Under the pieces are notes generated by a model. It had not been told where the DNA came from. It saw only the letters and a list, made by a program, of their open reading frames with translations, and did no database searches. 54,848 nucleotides of DNA from a virus. The stretch lies in the IMG/VR virus record IMGVR_UViG_3300036852_000068, positions 1-54,848 of that record. One strand, given 5' to 3'. Positions 40,792 to 48,133 of the stretch are shown piece by piece. Numbering within the stretch: the first letter of the stretch is position 1; every line of letters begins with the position of its first letter. A program made the translations under genes and the position numbers.

Positions 40792-40851
40792 GAATATGGC
40801 AACCAAAACTACCGTTATACTGGGGAATTCAACACGGAAGGCGAGAACATT

Positions 40852-41052
40852 ATGACAAACCAAACAGAACAACCTTTACGCTTCCAAGTCTTTTTTAGCG
40901 GCAGGCCGGGAACGGAACCAGAGCGTTATTTATGTTCTGAGTGGGCAACCCGCGACGCCGCCGAGGGGTGGATTGAATCAGCGGAACACTTTGGCGGAAC
41001 ATTCGAACTGATTGACACTGGCTCTGTGCTTGCAAGGAGAGAAGATGATTGA
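40852..41052 (+). CDS. Small early protein
   Basis: 66 residues, beta-alpha-beta-like (RFQVFFSGRPGTEPERYL; EWATRDAAEGWIESAEHFGG), with CGGAAGGCGAG upstream. It overlaps the following start by 8 bases. No family. Confidence 0.55.
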   Translation: MTNQTEQPLRFQVFFSGRPGTEPERYLCSEWATRDAAEGWIESAEHFGGTFELIDTGSVLARREDD

Positions 41053-41362
41053 CGTATTGACACCACTACCAAACGGGCGAATTGCTCTGCAATCCGATCC
41101 TGACGATTCAGATTTCTACGCGAATCGCGCGGTCGAGAACTTCATTACAGGCGGCCCGCGTTTCCGTAAAGGAATGGTAGTTGAGCGAACAGCTTTAGCT
41201 CGCGGCACGTTGCGGGCGATGGGAATGTCTGAATTAGCCTCGCAGCGCGGTGTTTATACCGGCAAGGCGACGGGCAAATTCAAGGGCTGCATTCTCATTC
41301 GGATTAGAGGTTCACGTAAGGCTGAACCATTCGCGCCTGAACTTTGGCAGCCAATTCGCTAA
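41045..41362 (+). CDS. Hypothetical early protein
   Basis: 105 residues from the ATG at 41045, with AAGGAG upstream. Contains RGTLRAMGMSELASQRG and TGKATGKFKGCILIRIRGSRK. Small, basic, beta-rich; resembles an SH3-like domain. Overlaps the previous gene. Function unknown. Confidence 0.6.
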   Translation: MIDVLTPLPNGRIALQSDPDDSDFYANRAVENFITGGPRFRKGMVVERTALARGTLRAMGMSELASQRGVYTGKATGKFKGCILIRIRGSRKAEPFAPELWQPIR

Positions 41363-41385
41363 CTTAGAAAAGCAATAGTTGATTA

Positions 41386-41775
41386 ATGACAACTAGACTG
41401 ATACAGCCCGACTATCAGCCAGAGGACTTCAAGGCGCATCCGATTTGTCCGTCCTGTCGGCACACTGGGCCAGTGAGAGACGGGAAGTGTCGCTATGTAA
41501 TCGACAATCAAGGCGGGGAGTGTGGTTGCCCTTGTTACGTTCACAGTGAGACTCCGGTTTATCACCAACTACTGGATGAACTAGAAGCGGAAAAGGAAGA
41601 AGCGCTGCGACTTGTAAAAGCAATCTCTTCTGCACGGGACGAACTTGCTATTGAACTCGATACCAAAAACGCTTTGCTGCAAATAGCAAATCAGGAAATC
41701 CAGCGATTAAACCGTGAACTCTGCGAAAGGGAGAGAGAGAACGAGTCCATGTATCAGCCGCTACGACGCGATTGA
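41386..41775 (+). CDS. Zinc-ribbon plus coiled-coil protein
   Basis: 129 residues: an N-terminal zinc ribbon (CPSCRHTGPVRDGKC ... CGCPC) and a C-terminal coiled coil (YHQLLDELEAEKEEALRLV onward to LCERERENES). A two-part design of binding and oligomerisation. No family. Confidence 0.6.
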   Translation: MTTRLIQPDYQPEDFKAHPICPSCRHTGPVRDGKCRYVIDNQGGECGCPCYVHSETPVYHQLLDELEAEKEEALRLVKAISSARDELAIELDTKNALLQIANQEIQRLNRELCERERENESMYQPLRRD

Positions 41776-41822
41776 GGCGTGGAACCTTCAGGTTGAGGAT
41801 CATAACCGGGAAAGGAGCCGCG

Positions 41823-42065
41823 ATGAAACAATGTGAAGGCTGTGGCCAGCAAACGCTTACTGAGCTGGCATGGTTAATCGAGGGCGATAGTTGTTATTGG
41901 GACGGCCGTTACACAGATAGTCGCGGCTTCACGCGCGACGTAAACGACGCGGTTCGATTTGTCCGCCACCAAGACGCTGACGTGGTGAAACATTGGCTAA
42001 TGCAGGGTTGTGCGTTTGCACTGAGAACCACACAACACGGTTGGAGCAACGGGGAACCAACATGA
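41823..42065 (+). CDS. Small Cys/Trp protein
   Basis: 80 residues from the ATG at 41823, with AAAGGAGCC upstream. N-terminal CEGCGQQ knuckle and acidic/aromatic core (DSCYWDGRYTDSRG, DAVRFVRHQDAD). It overlaps the next start by ATGA. Confidence 0.6.
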   Translation: MKQCEGCGQQTLTELAWLIEGDSCYWDGRYTDSRGFTRDVNDAVRFVRHQDADVVKHWLMQGCAFALRTTQHGWSNGEPT

Positions 42066-42307
42066 TGAAACCCGAAGGTGCTATGTACTGCCCGCGATGC
42101 GAAGGAACCGGGGTAATTCCAGATCCGCGATTCCACGGCGCAGAGGCTCGCAAGCGCAGGCTCAAAACTGGCATTCCATTGCGGGAAATGGCGCGACGTA
42201 TGAGTTTGAGCGCTGCCTATCTTTCCGATTTGGAACTAGGGCGGCGTGGCTGGCGGGAGGAACTGCAGCATCGGTATGTCAAAGCACTGAGACAAAGCCA
42301 TGATTAA
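42062..42307 (+). CDS. XRE-type HTH regulator with N-terminal zinc knuckle
   Basis: 81 residues from the double ATG at 42062. The N-terminus has YCPRCEGTGVIPD, then an XRE-like HTH: LREMARRMSLSAAYLSDLELG. Probably a DNA-binding regulator of the early cluster. The zinc knuckle may add a protein contact. Confidence 0.65.
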   Translation: MMKPEGAMYCPRCEGTGVIPDPRFHGAEARKRRLKTGIPLREMARRMSLSAAYLSDLELGRRGWREELQHRYVKALRQSHD

Positions 42308-42337
42308 AAAACACGCGGACACGAAGAGCATTCAAAC

Positions 42338-43021
42338 ATGAAATACGAACTAACGGACACAGAGGCGGTTTTGCTGGACGGGCAAGTTAGCGACGCTGCT
42401 CAGGGCCTCGTAAGCGCAGCGAAGGCGCGGATCGCGGCGGCATCGGCCTATCCTGAATTGACGGAACGAGAAGCGGGATTCATTGCTGATGTAGTTACGG
42501 AAGCTCACAAGGAGCTACTACTCGCGCATCGCAGTGAATATGTTCAACGCTGCCCGGTTTGTGAGAAGGACGCGGGTTATCACATTCGCACTCGCACTTC
42601 ACGCAACGGGCGCAGAGGCCAACCCGACAGGTCAAAGCCCAAGCTCTTTCGTGCGTTTGAATTTCACGAGAGCTTCATCACTATCAAGAACCGTGTTTAC
42701 CTCGGCTGCTGTAGTGACTGTTTTGCTCGCGTAAAACCTTATCTAGCTGAAGCCCTAAAAGACGTTAAAGCACAAATTCCTTCGTGCATCACCGGACACA
42801 AACCGACGTATCTCAGAAGCAAAAAGATGCACTGCAAAAAGTGCGAATGGATCGGACTGGAAAGCGAGATGGGCAGGTTGTCATCAATAATAGGGAACGG
42901 CTGGTATCCGGGCAAATGTCCGCAATGCGGTGCAGAGAATCAACTATTCACTACAAACATTGAGACGGTCGTTCCGATTGAATACGCGGTCGTGGTTAAT
43001 AAAGAAGGGCGCGATTACTGA
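42338..43021 (+). CDS. Cys-rich hypothetical protein
   Basis: 227 residues. Helical N-terminal, then several CxxC knuckles (CPVCEKDAGYH, CCSDC, HCKKCEWIG, CPQCGAENQ), probably two or three zinc ribbons. It may bind nucleic acid or a host complex. No family recognised. Confidence 0.6.
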   Translation: MKYELTDTEAVLLDGQVSDAAQGLVSAAKARIAAASAYPELTEREAGFIADVVTEAHKELLLAHRSEYVQRCPVCEKDAGYHIRTRTSRNGRRGQPDRSKPKLFRAFEFHESFITIKNRVYLGCCSDCFARVKPYLAEALKDVKAQIPSCITGHKPTYLRSKKMHCKKCEWIGLESEMGRLSSIIGNGWYPGKCPQCGAENQLFTTNIETVVPIEYAVVVNKEGRDY

Positions 43022-43055
43022 GTGTGATTGGGACGAATGTGTGGCAATTAAAGCG

Positions 43056-43304
43056 ATGAATCCTAAAACCATCCGCAAAGTCATGGCCGAACTCGGCCGC
43101 CGGGGCGGTTCTAAAACCTCAACCGCCAAAAAGAAAGCCGCAGCCAAGAGTCTCAAGAAAGCCCGCGCAGTCCGCTGGCCACAACATCACGCCCACACTC
43201 GGCATCTGTGCAGGCGGTGTCTAGGTGAGGTGACGGATGTAGATAGGAAGGCTGGAGAATGCACCCAGTGTGGCTTTGAAATCAGGAAAACAAAACTTGT
43301 ATAG
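43056..43304 (+). CDS. Lys/Arg-rich zinc protein
   Basis: 82 residues from the ATG at 43056. Opens MNPKTIRKVMAELGRRGGSK then a Lys/Ala-rich helix and a C-terminal ribbon (CRRCLGEVTDVDRKAGECTQCG). A basic DNA-binding-like start with a zinc tail is frequent in phage early proteins. Confidence 0.6.
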   Translation: MNPKTIRKVMAELGRRGGSKTSTAKKKAAAKSLKKARAVRWPQHHAHTRHLCRRCLGEVTDVDRKAGECTQCGFEIRKTKLV

Positions 43305-43533
43305 ACCCTATTCAACGCGTAACTGTTGTATATAAAAGTTTTAAACGCAATTCGACCCCTCAAACTCGATTTCGTGCCATAGCCTTAACCGATGTAACCT
43401 ATAGAGCGCGTTACTACTTAACCCTTGTGTTTGATTTGCGGACAGTGCCAATCTCGATGCTGTTTCGAGGCTGTTTAACACTTTCCGGCTAAATACTTGA
43501 CATGTAAACCGTTAAGGTGTTACTGTGTTTGAC
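43305..43533 (+). other. Intergenic region with promoter and iterated TTAAC motifs
   Basis: No gene. Contains an AT-rich run (43327-43351) and several TTAACC/TTAACA copies (43385-43390, 43418-43423, 43475-43480, reverse 43512-43517), plus the promoter of the RHH gene at the right end. This is a possible origin or regulator-binding region near the helicase gene. Confidence 0.35.
43497..43526 (+). promoter_or_regulatory. Promoter of the RHH gene, with TTGACATG direct repeats
   Basis: TTGACA 43497-43502, 18-bp spacer, TACTGT 43521-43526; ATG at 43534 follows 7 bases later. An 8-bp direct repeat TTGACATG occurs at 43497-43504 and again at 43529-43536, overlapping the start codon. RHH proteins often bind such repeats and autoregulate. 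Confidence 0.45.
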
Positions 43534-43689
43534 ATGGAAAACAAATCAGTAAAAACTCAAATCAGCCTGCGTTTGACTGAGGAAGGCCAGCGTTTACTTG
43601 CACTGCTGGCTGAGAGTCGCGGGATAAGTAAAGCAGCTATGATGGAAATACTCATCCGCGACGCTGCGCAAAACGAGGGAGTAGATTAA
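43534..43689 (+). CDS. Ribbon-helix-helix regulator
   Basis: 51 residues. The short strand QISLRLTEEG followed by QRLLALLAESRGISKAAMME is a typical RHH (CopG/Arc-like) dimer. Stop is two bases before the next start. It probably represses or balances the promoter at 43497 and may control replication of the circular genome. Confidence 0.8.
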   Translation: MENKSVKTQISLRLTEEGQRLLALLAESRGISKAAMMEILIRDAAQNEGVD

Positions 43690-43690
43690 G

Positions 43691-43951
43691 ATGATCTACT
43701 TTATTCGAGTTGCGGGAGCCGCCTTTACAAAAATCGGACGCGCCGTGGATGTAAAGAGCCGATTGTCTAATTTGCAAAATGCACATTATCAGCAACTAGA
43801 ATTACTGGTCACCGTCGAATCGCAGGTTTACCCGCGTTGCTTAGGCAAATTAAACAGCGACCTTGAAATCGGTCGAATTGACCGCTTGAAGGTGGTATTG
43901 CGAGGCGCTTTTAACCGAGTCAGGGATAACAAAATGGCCGCGATCTTCTAG
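43691..43951 (+). CDS. GIY-YIG-like (T5orf172) protein, truncated
   Basis: 86 residues as drawn. YFIRVAGAAFTKIGRAVDVKSRLSNLQNAHYQQLELLVTVE is the N-terminal half of T5orf172/GIY-YIG domains (strand, KIG, dv..R...lq, strand). The last 35 residues lie antisense to the helicase gene and read as its shadow, and the usual C-terminal catalytic glutamate region is missing. Probably a decayed or shortened domain. Confidence 0.6.
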   Translation: MIYFIRVAGAAFTKIGRAVDVKSRLSNLQNAHYQQLELLVTVESQVYPRCLGKLNSDLEIGRIDRLKVVLRGAFNRVRDNKMAAIF

Positions 43952-44908
43952 TCGATAAAGGCCAGCAAGCGCCCAATTAAAGATAGCTTGACCGGATGAT
44001 TTCACTTGTTCTTTGATAGCGAGGTTTCGTTCGGATTCTGGCAATTCTGCAAACTCGATTACCTTAATGCGACGACTAAGACCAGTGGCGGATTTCGAGA
44101 TGACCGGAAACTCGTTCATCGCCCAAAGGATTTTGACGTGCGGGACAACTTCGTAGGGGTCTTTGTATTTGCGATTCACTACCAAGCGTTCGCCTGAGAT
44201 AAGCTGGATGATTACGTGTCCGGCGCGCATCTGTTCAGGCTGCTCGGTAGATACGGCCAATGTTTTACCGGGAAGGTTAGTAAGGCCAAAGCTGGAATTT
44301 TCAATATCACTGATGCCGAGAACCATTGCACGCGAGCCTAACGCGGATTGTAACCCTTCGATGAATGTGCTCTTGCCGCATCCGGGCGGCCCATATAACC
44401 ATAAAGCGATTTCGTGATGCGTGTCCGTTGTTAAAGCTAGCCCCGCAAATTCCTGCACGAAATCATAAACGTCCGACTTGAACACTCGCCGCAAATACAT
44501 TTCCCAAACATCGGAACGAGCGTAAGGGTCATACTTGAATGGAAACGCGCTGGTTAGATAGTGAGACGGATCGTGCTTTAACTGCTCACGCGTGGAAATC
44601 TTTAAAGTGCAATCAGCAAAGGTTACATAATCCGTTTCACGGTCAAACAAACCATCTTCTTTAGATACCTTGATGCGAATCAATTCAGCGACGCTTTTCA
44701 GTGTAGTAGACGACGCTGAGAGTTTCAGACTACGCTCTTTGTCAATAAGGTCTTGGATGCTCTGCATGATTTTATCTTCACGCCAGATTTCCCAGACGCG
44801 ACCGTTAAACCGCAACCATGACCCTGAACTGTAAGCAGTCTGCGGATAGAGACGGCAATACTTATCACGGATGAAAGTCTGAGGCTGATCACGGGTGGCT
44901 CGTGGCAT
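43850..44908 (-). CDS. SF3 (D5/P4-like) replicative helicase
   Basis: 352 residues. An N-terminal D5-N-like part (GSWLRFNGRVWEIW; TDYVTFADCTLKI) and an SF3 ATPase with GPPGCGKS (173-180), a Walker B-like NLPGKTLAVSTEQPE, and motif C with NEF (KILWAMNEFP). It unwinds the phage origin. No primase domain is present, so priming must come from host or another phage protein. The 3' end overlaps the truncated gene in the opposite direction by 102 bases. Confidence 0.88.
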   Translation of the reverse strand: MPRATRDQPQTFIRDKYCRLYPQTAYSSGSWLRFNGRVWEIWREDKIMQSIQDLIDKERSLKLSASSTTLKSVAELIRIKVSKEDGLFDRETDYVTFADCTLKISTREQLKHDPSHYLTSAFPFKYDPYARSDVWEMYLRRVFKSDVYDFVQEFAGLALTTDTHHEIALWLYGPPGCGKSTFIEGLQSALGSRAMVLGISDIENSSFGLTNLPGKTLAVSTEQPEQMRAGHVIIQLISGERLVVNRKYKDPYEVVPHVKILWAMNEFPVISKSATGLSRRIKVIEFAELPESERNLAIKEQVKSSGQAIFNWALAGLYRLEDRGHFVIPDSVKSASQYHLQAVNSTDFKVAV

Positions 44909-44917
44909 TTGTCTCGG

Positions 44918-45118
44918 TCAGTACGAGATTCGAGAGTTGTTAAGTATGTCGCAAAGCGCAAGTAGCGCGTGAACTTGTGCTGTTTTTAGTAAAAGCCTAA
45001 CGCGCTCAACATCATTAAGAGCAGGTGTCAGGGCTTCCGTCGAATCTTCTGCTTCGGCTAATAAGTGCTTGGCAGAAGAGAGGTGATCCCAACTAAGCAA
45101 CGGCTTTTCGTTTTCCAT
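44918..45118 (-). CDS. Small helical protein between repressor and helicase
   Basis: 66 residues from the ATG at 45118, no clear ribosome binding site. Almost wholly helical (LSSAKHLLAEAEDSTEALT; RVRLLLKTAQVHALLALCDIL). It overlaps the repressor end by 26 bases. Function unknown, possibly a replication accessory. Confidence 0.55.
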   Translation of the reverse strand: MENEKPLLSWDHLSSAKHLLAEAEDSTEALTPALNDVERVRLLLKTAQVHALLALCDILNNSRISY

Positions 45119-45332
45119 TAGTTTCAGCACGAGTCAGGTCAGAAATGCGGACACCATACAGGACGCATAACCGAGCCACAACATCGCCATTAGCACGGCA
45201 CTGGTCGTTCTCAATCTGGAAAAGGTGTTGACGGCTGATGCCTACGGCCTTAGCTGCGTGCGCCATTGCCATCTTGCCGCGCGCCTTCTTTAGCTTGGGG
45301 CCGCTGATTTCAATATTCACCGTTGCGCTCAT
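45093..45332 (-). CDS. XRE-family HTH repressor
   Basis: 79 residues from the ATG at 45332, 8 bases after a -10 box, thus leaderless. The HTH is KLKKARGKMAMAHAAKAVGI then SRQHLFQIENDQCRANGDVV and LCVLYGVRISDLTRAE, an XRE fold. It faces the rightward early unit across a 148-bp control region with inverted repeats and is the most likely lysis-lysogeny or early-gene repressor. It lacks a C-terminal peptidase domain, so it would not be a LexA-type switch. Confidence 0.82.
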   Translation of the reverse strand: MSATVNIEISGPKLKKARGKMAMAHAAKAVGISRQHLFQIENDQCRANGDVVARLCVLYGVRISDLTRAETNGKRKAVA

Positions 45333-45340
45333 GTTCGTAG

Positions 45341-45369
45341 ATAATATAGTCAAGTACCGCCTGCGTCAA
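45341..45369 (-). promoter_or_regulatory. Leftward promoter of the repressor
   Basis: Minus strand TTGACG (45369-45364), 17-bp spacer, TATTAT (45346-45341), ATG 8 bases later. CTTGAC occurs twice within it (minus strand, 45370-45365 and 45354-45349), probably repressor half-sites. Confidence 0.6.
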
Positions 45370-45374
45370 GCCTC

Positions 45375-45418
45375 ATTTTACAAGCGAATTTGCTAAGGAA
45401 ATTAACGAATTGTAAAAT
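45375..45418. promoter_or_regulatory. 9-bp inverted repeat in the divergent control region
   Basis: ATTTTACAA at 45375-45383 and its exact complement TTGTAAAAT at 45410-45418, 26 bases apart, centred between the two promoters. Suits a dimeric or looped operator, or an AT-rich melting site. Confidence 0.45.
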
Positions 45419-45429
45419 AATCTAAATTT

Positions 45430-45450
45430 CTGTCAATTAGGGCTTGACAG
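45430..45450. promoter_or_regulatory. Palindromic operator over the rightward -35
   Basis: CTGTCAA (45430-45436) and TTGACAG (45444-45450), a perfect 7-bp inverted repeat with a 7-base spacer. The right half contains the -35 hexamer, so occupancy should block the rightward promoter. Confidence 0.55.
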
Positions 45451-45473
45451 CCTAATAATCCCTTTGCTAGTAT
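45444..45473 (+). promoter_or_regulatory. Rightward early promoter
   Basis: TTGACA 45444-45449, 18-bp spacer, TAGTAT 45468-45473, ATG at 45481 seven bases later. Leaderless layout. It transcribes the right-hand small-gene cluster and the recombination module. Confidence 0.6.
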
Positions 45474-45480
45474 CGCGGGC

Positions 45481-45750
45481 ATGGAGCAGCACCAAACACA
45501 AATCGTAGTTAAAGGGGTCAGCGACGAAGTTCTTGAGTGCCAGAAGTGCGGCAAGCCCGAACTCAAGCGGACTATCGTGTTGAGTGATGGCGAATCAGAA
45601 CTCTATTACGGTTCACAATGCGCGGCTCGCGCGCTAGGAATGCGTAAACGCTCGGTGGATCGCATAGCGGAACAGAGAGCGCAAGGGCGAACGGTTCGCA
45701 ATTTTTCTAAACCGATTTTTCGCGGCGGAAGGTTTCTCGGCTATGCCTAG
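45481..45750 (+). CDS. Zinc-ribbon early protein
   Basis: 89 residues. VLECQKCGKPELKRTIVLSD with a downstream YYGSQCAARALGM and a basic tail (KRSVDRIAEQRAQGR). Together a small zinc ribbon with a possible DNA-binding tail. First gene of the right cluster; overlaps the next by 8 bases. Confidence 0.65.
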   Translation: MEQHQTQIVVKGVSDEVLECQKCGKPELKRTIVLSDGESELYYGSQCAARALGMRKRSVDRIAEQRAQGRTVRNFSKPIFRGGRFLGYA

Positions 45751-45943
45751 CGACAAAGAAACGATTGAGAACCTGTACAACCTCCTGCGAGCGGTGGTGT
45801 TTAAGTTTGGGCGCGACGTGACGGTAACGAAAGACGAATTCATGCAATCGCTTGGCGGTTCGCTTTCCATTCAACCACGAGATGACGTGACGTATTTACG
45901 CATTTGGAGTCTACATTCAGACGTGAGCGAGTCAGCACAATGA
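45743..45943 (+). CDS. Small hypothetical protein
   Basis: 66 residues, overlapping the previous gene. Contains NLYNLLRAVVFKFGRDVTVTKDEF, helix then strand. Stop overlaps the next start by ATGA. No family. Confidence 0.6.
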   Translation: MPSDKETIENLYNLLRAVVFKFGRDVTVTKDEFMQSLGGSLSIQPRDDVTYLRIWSLHSDVSESAQ

Positions 45944-46356
45944 AACCCCATCTCTTCAATCCACACCCCCGCGCGCCGCTCTTTTGCGCTTACGATGACG
46001 GCGATGCCGGATGTCATCAACGAGTCAATCATCCGCTGCATGCGAAGCCGATTACGCTTAGCCGTCAATGCGACAACGCGACCCATTCGGTTTGCACTTA
46101 CCCTGACCGCTGCACATGCGTCTGTCATCAACCGGCGGGTCAGTTCACTGTTCATGACCTTGCATTGATTCGACAGATAGTGCTGGGAGTGATTGATGAT
46201 GGCGATCCGCAGACGCCGAGGGACAGCGGAGACTGGGAACTGTACGCCGCAACTGAAGCTGTGGCTAATGAGCAACGCCTGCGCTTCTGTGATGAAATAG
46301 CCCGGCGGATTATTAAATCAGGCTGCCAGTCGATTCCCGGTCGGGTAAGGGTTTGA
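45940..46356 (+). CDS. Cys/His-rich early protein
   Basis: 138 residues from the ATG at 45940. Many Cys/His in the first half (FCAYDDGDAGCHQRVNHPLHA; CTYPDRCTCVCHQ), likely two zinc sites, then a helical C-terminus (HDLALIRQIVLGVIDDGD). Function unknown. Confidence 0.6.
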   Translation: MKPHLFNPHPRAPLFCAYDDGDAGCHQRVNHPLHAKPITLSRQCDNATHSVCTYPDRCTCVCHQPAGQFTVHDLALIRQIVLGVIDDGDPQTPRDSGDWELYAATEAVANEQRLRFCDEIARRIIKSGCQSIPGRVRV

Positions 46357-46392
46357 AGCCACGGGGCATTAAGACGGAAGGAAAAACAGACG

Positions 46393-46593
46393 ATGGCAAA
46401 CATGAGCTATTGCAGATTCGAGAACACGCTAGGCGACCTTGAAGATTGTTTCGATCACATAAGCGACGAAAATTTAAGTTCCACCGAAGAGCGATGCCGT
46501 GAAGCGTTGATCGCTCTTTGTAATGAAATCGCTGAGCAACACGGTGACATGTACGACGACGATGTGCTGACTAGTTCCGCGAAGCACGGCTAA
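46393..46593 (+). CDS. Conserved small phage protein (SYCRFENTLxDL type)
   Basis: 66 residues with MSYCRFENTLGDLEDCFDHI, a recognisable opening of a common phage early protein of unknown function, followed by an acidic helix. GAAGGAAAAA upstream. Confidence 0.7.
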   Translation: MANMSYCRFENTLGDLEDCFDHISDENLSSTEERCREALIALCNEIAEQHGDMYDDDVLTSSAKHG

Positions 46594-46629
46594 TCGGTAG
46601 GCCGCTCTGCGGCGAGAGGGAGGGGAAGG

Positions 46630-47058
46630 ATGACAACGGAAAGAAAGTTGAACAAACGATTACTGCGCAAGGTGCGGGATCGAATTGCGAAGATTCCTGA
46701 GAGTTATAGCCAAGACCATTTTTGGTTGAACGATAAGGATGCGCCGTGTGGAACGGTAGCGTGTCTCGCGGGAGAAACAATCATCGTATCGCGTCCCTCG
46801 ATCAAGCAAGGACTGCGTAGCCTTCGGCGTCTAAGCAATATTGCTTTTTGCGAAATCGCAGATCATCCAATTGTCAAACGTGCCGGGAAACTTCTCGGCT
46901 TGTCGAAGGGCGAACTCATGGTATTTGACGGTGAAGCATTCGGATGGCCTCAACCTTATCGCTCACGTTTCAAGCAAGCCGAAACTAACAAGCAACGCGC
47001 CAAAGTCGCCGTTGCCTACCTCGATGAATGCCTAAAGCGCGGAAAGATGGTGTGGTGA
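46630..47058 (+). CDS. CGT-x-AC-LAG family protein
   Basis: 142 residues with DAPCGTVACLAGETI, a motif of small phage and bacterial proteins of unknown function, and a basic N-terminus. A C-terminal helix follows (NKQRAKVAVAYLDECLKR). AGAGGGAGGGGAAGG upstream is an unusually strong ribosome binding site. Confidence 0.65.
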   Translation: MTTERKLNKRLLRKVRDRIAKIPESYSQDHFWLNDKDAPCGTVACLAGETIIVSRPSIKQGLRSLRRLSNIAFCEIADHPIVKRAGKLLGLSKGELMVFDGEAFGWPQPYRSRFKQAETNKQRAKVAVAYLDECLKRGKMVW

Positions 47059-47086
47059 CGACGCAACCAGAGCAGAGGAGAAACCC

Positions 47087-47260
47087 ATGATCGATGTTGC
47101 TGTAAACCAGACCGACAAACTGATTTGTGAGAACGAGCGTTTGCGGATACAACTACGCAAGATGGTTGAGATTATTGAGAAGCGACTGAACGAACCGTGG
47201 ATCGAAATCCTTCACGCTGTACAGGAAGCGAAGGTTGAATTAGGCGACGATGAGCCATGA
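47087..47260 (+). CDS. Small coiled-coil protein
   Basis: 57 residues, with CENERLRIQLRKMVEIIEKR as a coiled coil and an acidic end (LGDDEP). AGAGGAG upstream. Stop overlaps the next start by ATGA. Confidence 0.6.
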   Translation: MIDVAVNQTDKLICENERLRIQLRKMVEIIEKRLNEPWIEILHAVQEAKVELGDDEP

Positions 47261-47715
47261 CACCTGAAACCAGAGCAAAACTAGACGCGATCCGAGAGCG
47301 CAATAAGCGACTGCGGGTTGATCTCAGAGGACTCGCCGTAACGCCTCAAGAGCGTGTCTATGAAAACACAGTCAACGATCTGCTAAACGACAGTGACCGC
47401 CTCATCACCATCATAGACGAGCAGGGGTGGTGGAAAGAATCGGCAATGTCTATCTTAGCCGAATACGACGAGATTGCTGAATCGTTCGGAGGGAAGCTAG
47501 GCAGTAGCAAAATGGAGAACCTTCGCGACGGTATCGAATCTCTCCGCATTCAGTTAGCAGAGGCCCGCCGTGACGCATTCGATGAAGCGATTGAGATTGC
47601 CAAGCAGCCAATCAACACGCTCGGTTTTGGCAGCGCATCGGGTGGAATCGCGCAGCTATTTATCGTGAAGCAACTCGGAGCCGCCCGTGACGCTGAATCG
47701 AAAGGGGTTAAGTGA
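47257..47715 (+). CDS. Coiled-coil protein
   Basis: 152 residues, three helical or coiled-coil stretches (RNKRLRVDLRGLAVTPQERV; SMEN..GIESLRIQLAEARR). The C-terminal RDAESKGVK resembles the end of the next gene (ARESKGK), so short parts may have been copied. Function unknown. Confidence 0.6.
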   Translation: MTPETRAKLDAIRERNKRLRVDLRGLAVTPQERVYENTVNDLLNDSDRLITIIDEQGWWKESAMSILAEYDEIAESFGGKLGSSKMENLRDGIESLRIQLAEARRDAFDEAIEIAKQPINTLGFGSASGGIAQLFIVKQLGAARDAESKGVK

Positions 47716-48059
47716 TGGCAAACACACTTGAGATGGCGCGAGAGGTGATGCGCGACGTGAACTTACAGGCTTTCAGTGACGTCACCTACGATCAACTTCA
47801 AGAGCGGATCATTGCCGCACTGACCGCCGCACAAGAGCCGCTCCTCGCCATTGTTGACCAACAAAAGCAAGAGATTGCGCGCCTGAATGCGGCGTTCGAT
47901 AAAGCGATTTCAACTATTAAGGCAATTCCGGGCAATGCGTGGGGGTCAGATTTAACGAACACAAGAGCGAAAGCGTTGTCCGAGGCTATCGTCGCACTTC
48001 AAGCCGCCCGTGAATCGAAAGGGAAGTACCAGGATGCGTTTAACGCAAGTCGCGTTTGA
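47715..48059 (+). CDS. Helical hypothetical protein
   Basis: 114 residues from the ATG at 47715 (a GTG at 47712 overlaps the previous stop). Helical with coiled coil (AIVDQQKQEIARLNAAFDKA). C-terminal ARESKGKYQDAF. Function unknown. Confidence 0.6.
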   Translation: MANTLEMAREVMRDVNLQAFSDVTYDQLQERIIAALTAAQEPLLAIVDQQKQEIARLNAAFDKAISTIKAIPGNAWGSDLTNTRAKALSEAIVALQAARESKGKYQDAFNASRV

Positions 48060-48133
48060 CTCGAACGGTAAAAATGGATATTGGGGCATTGTGCTTACAC
48101 CCCGAAATTCACAACTGAGAGGACAAAGAAACA

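Noticed and set aside
40816-40821. TATACT as a -10 box before the gene at 40852
   Set aside because: No -35-like hexamer at 16-19 bp, and the start has a normal ribosome binding site, so transcription from upstream is more likely.
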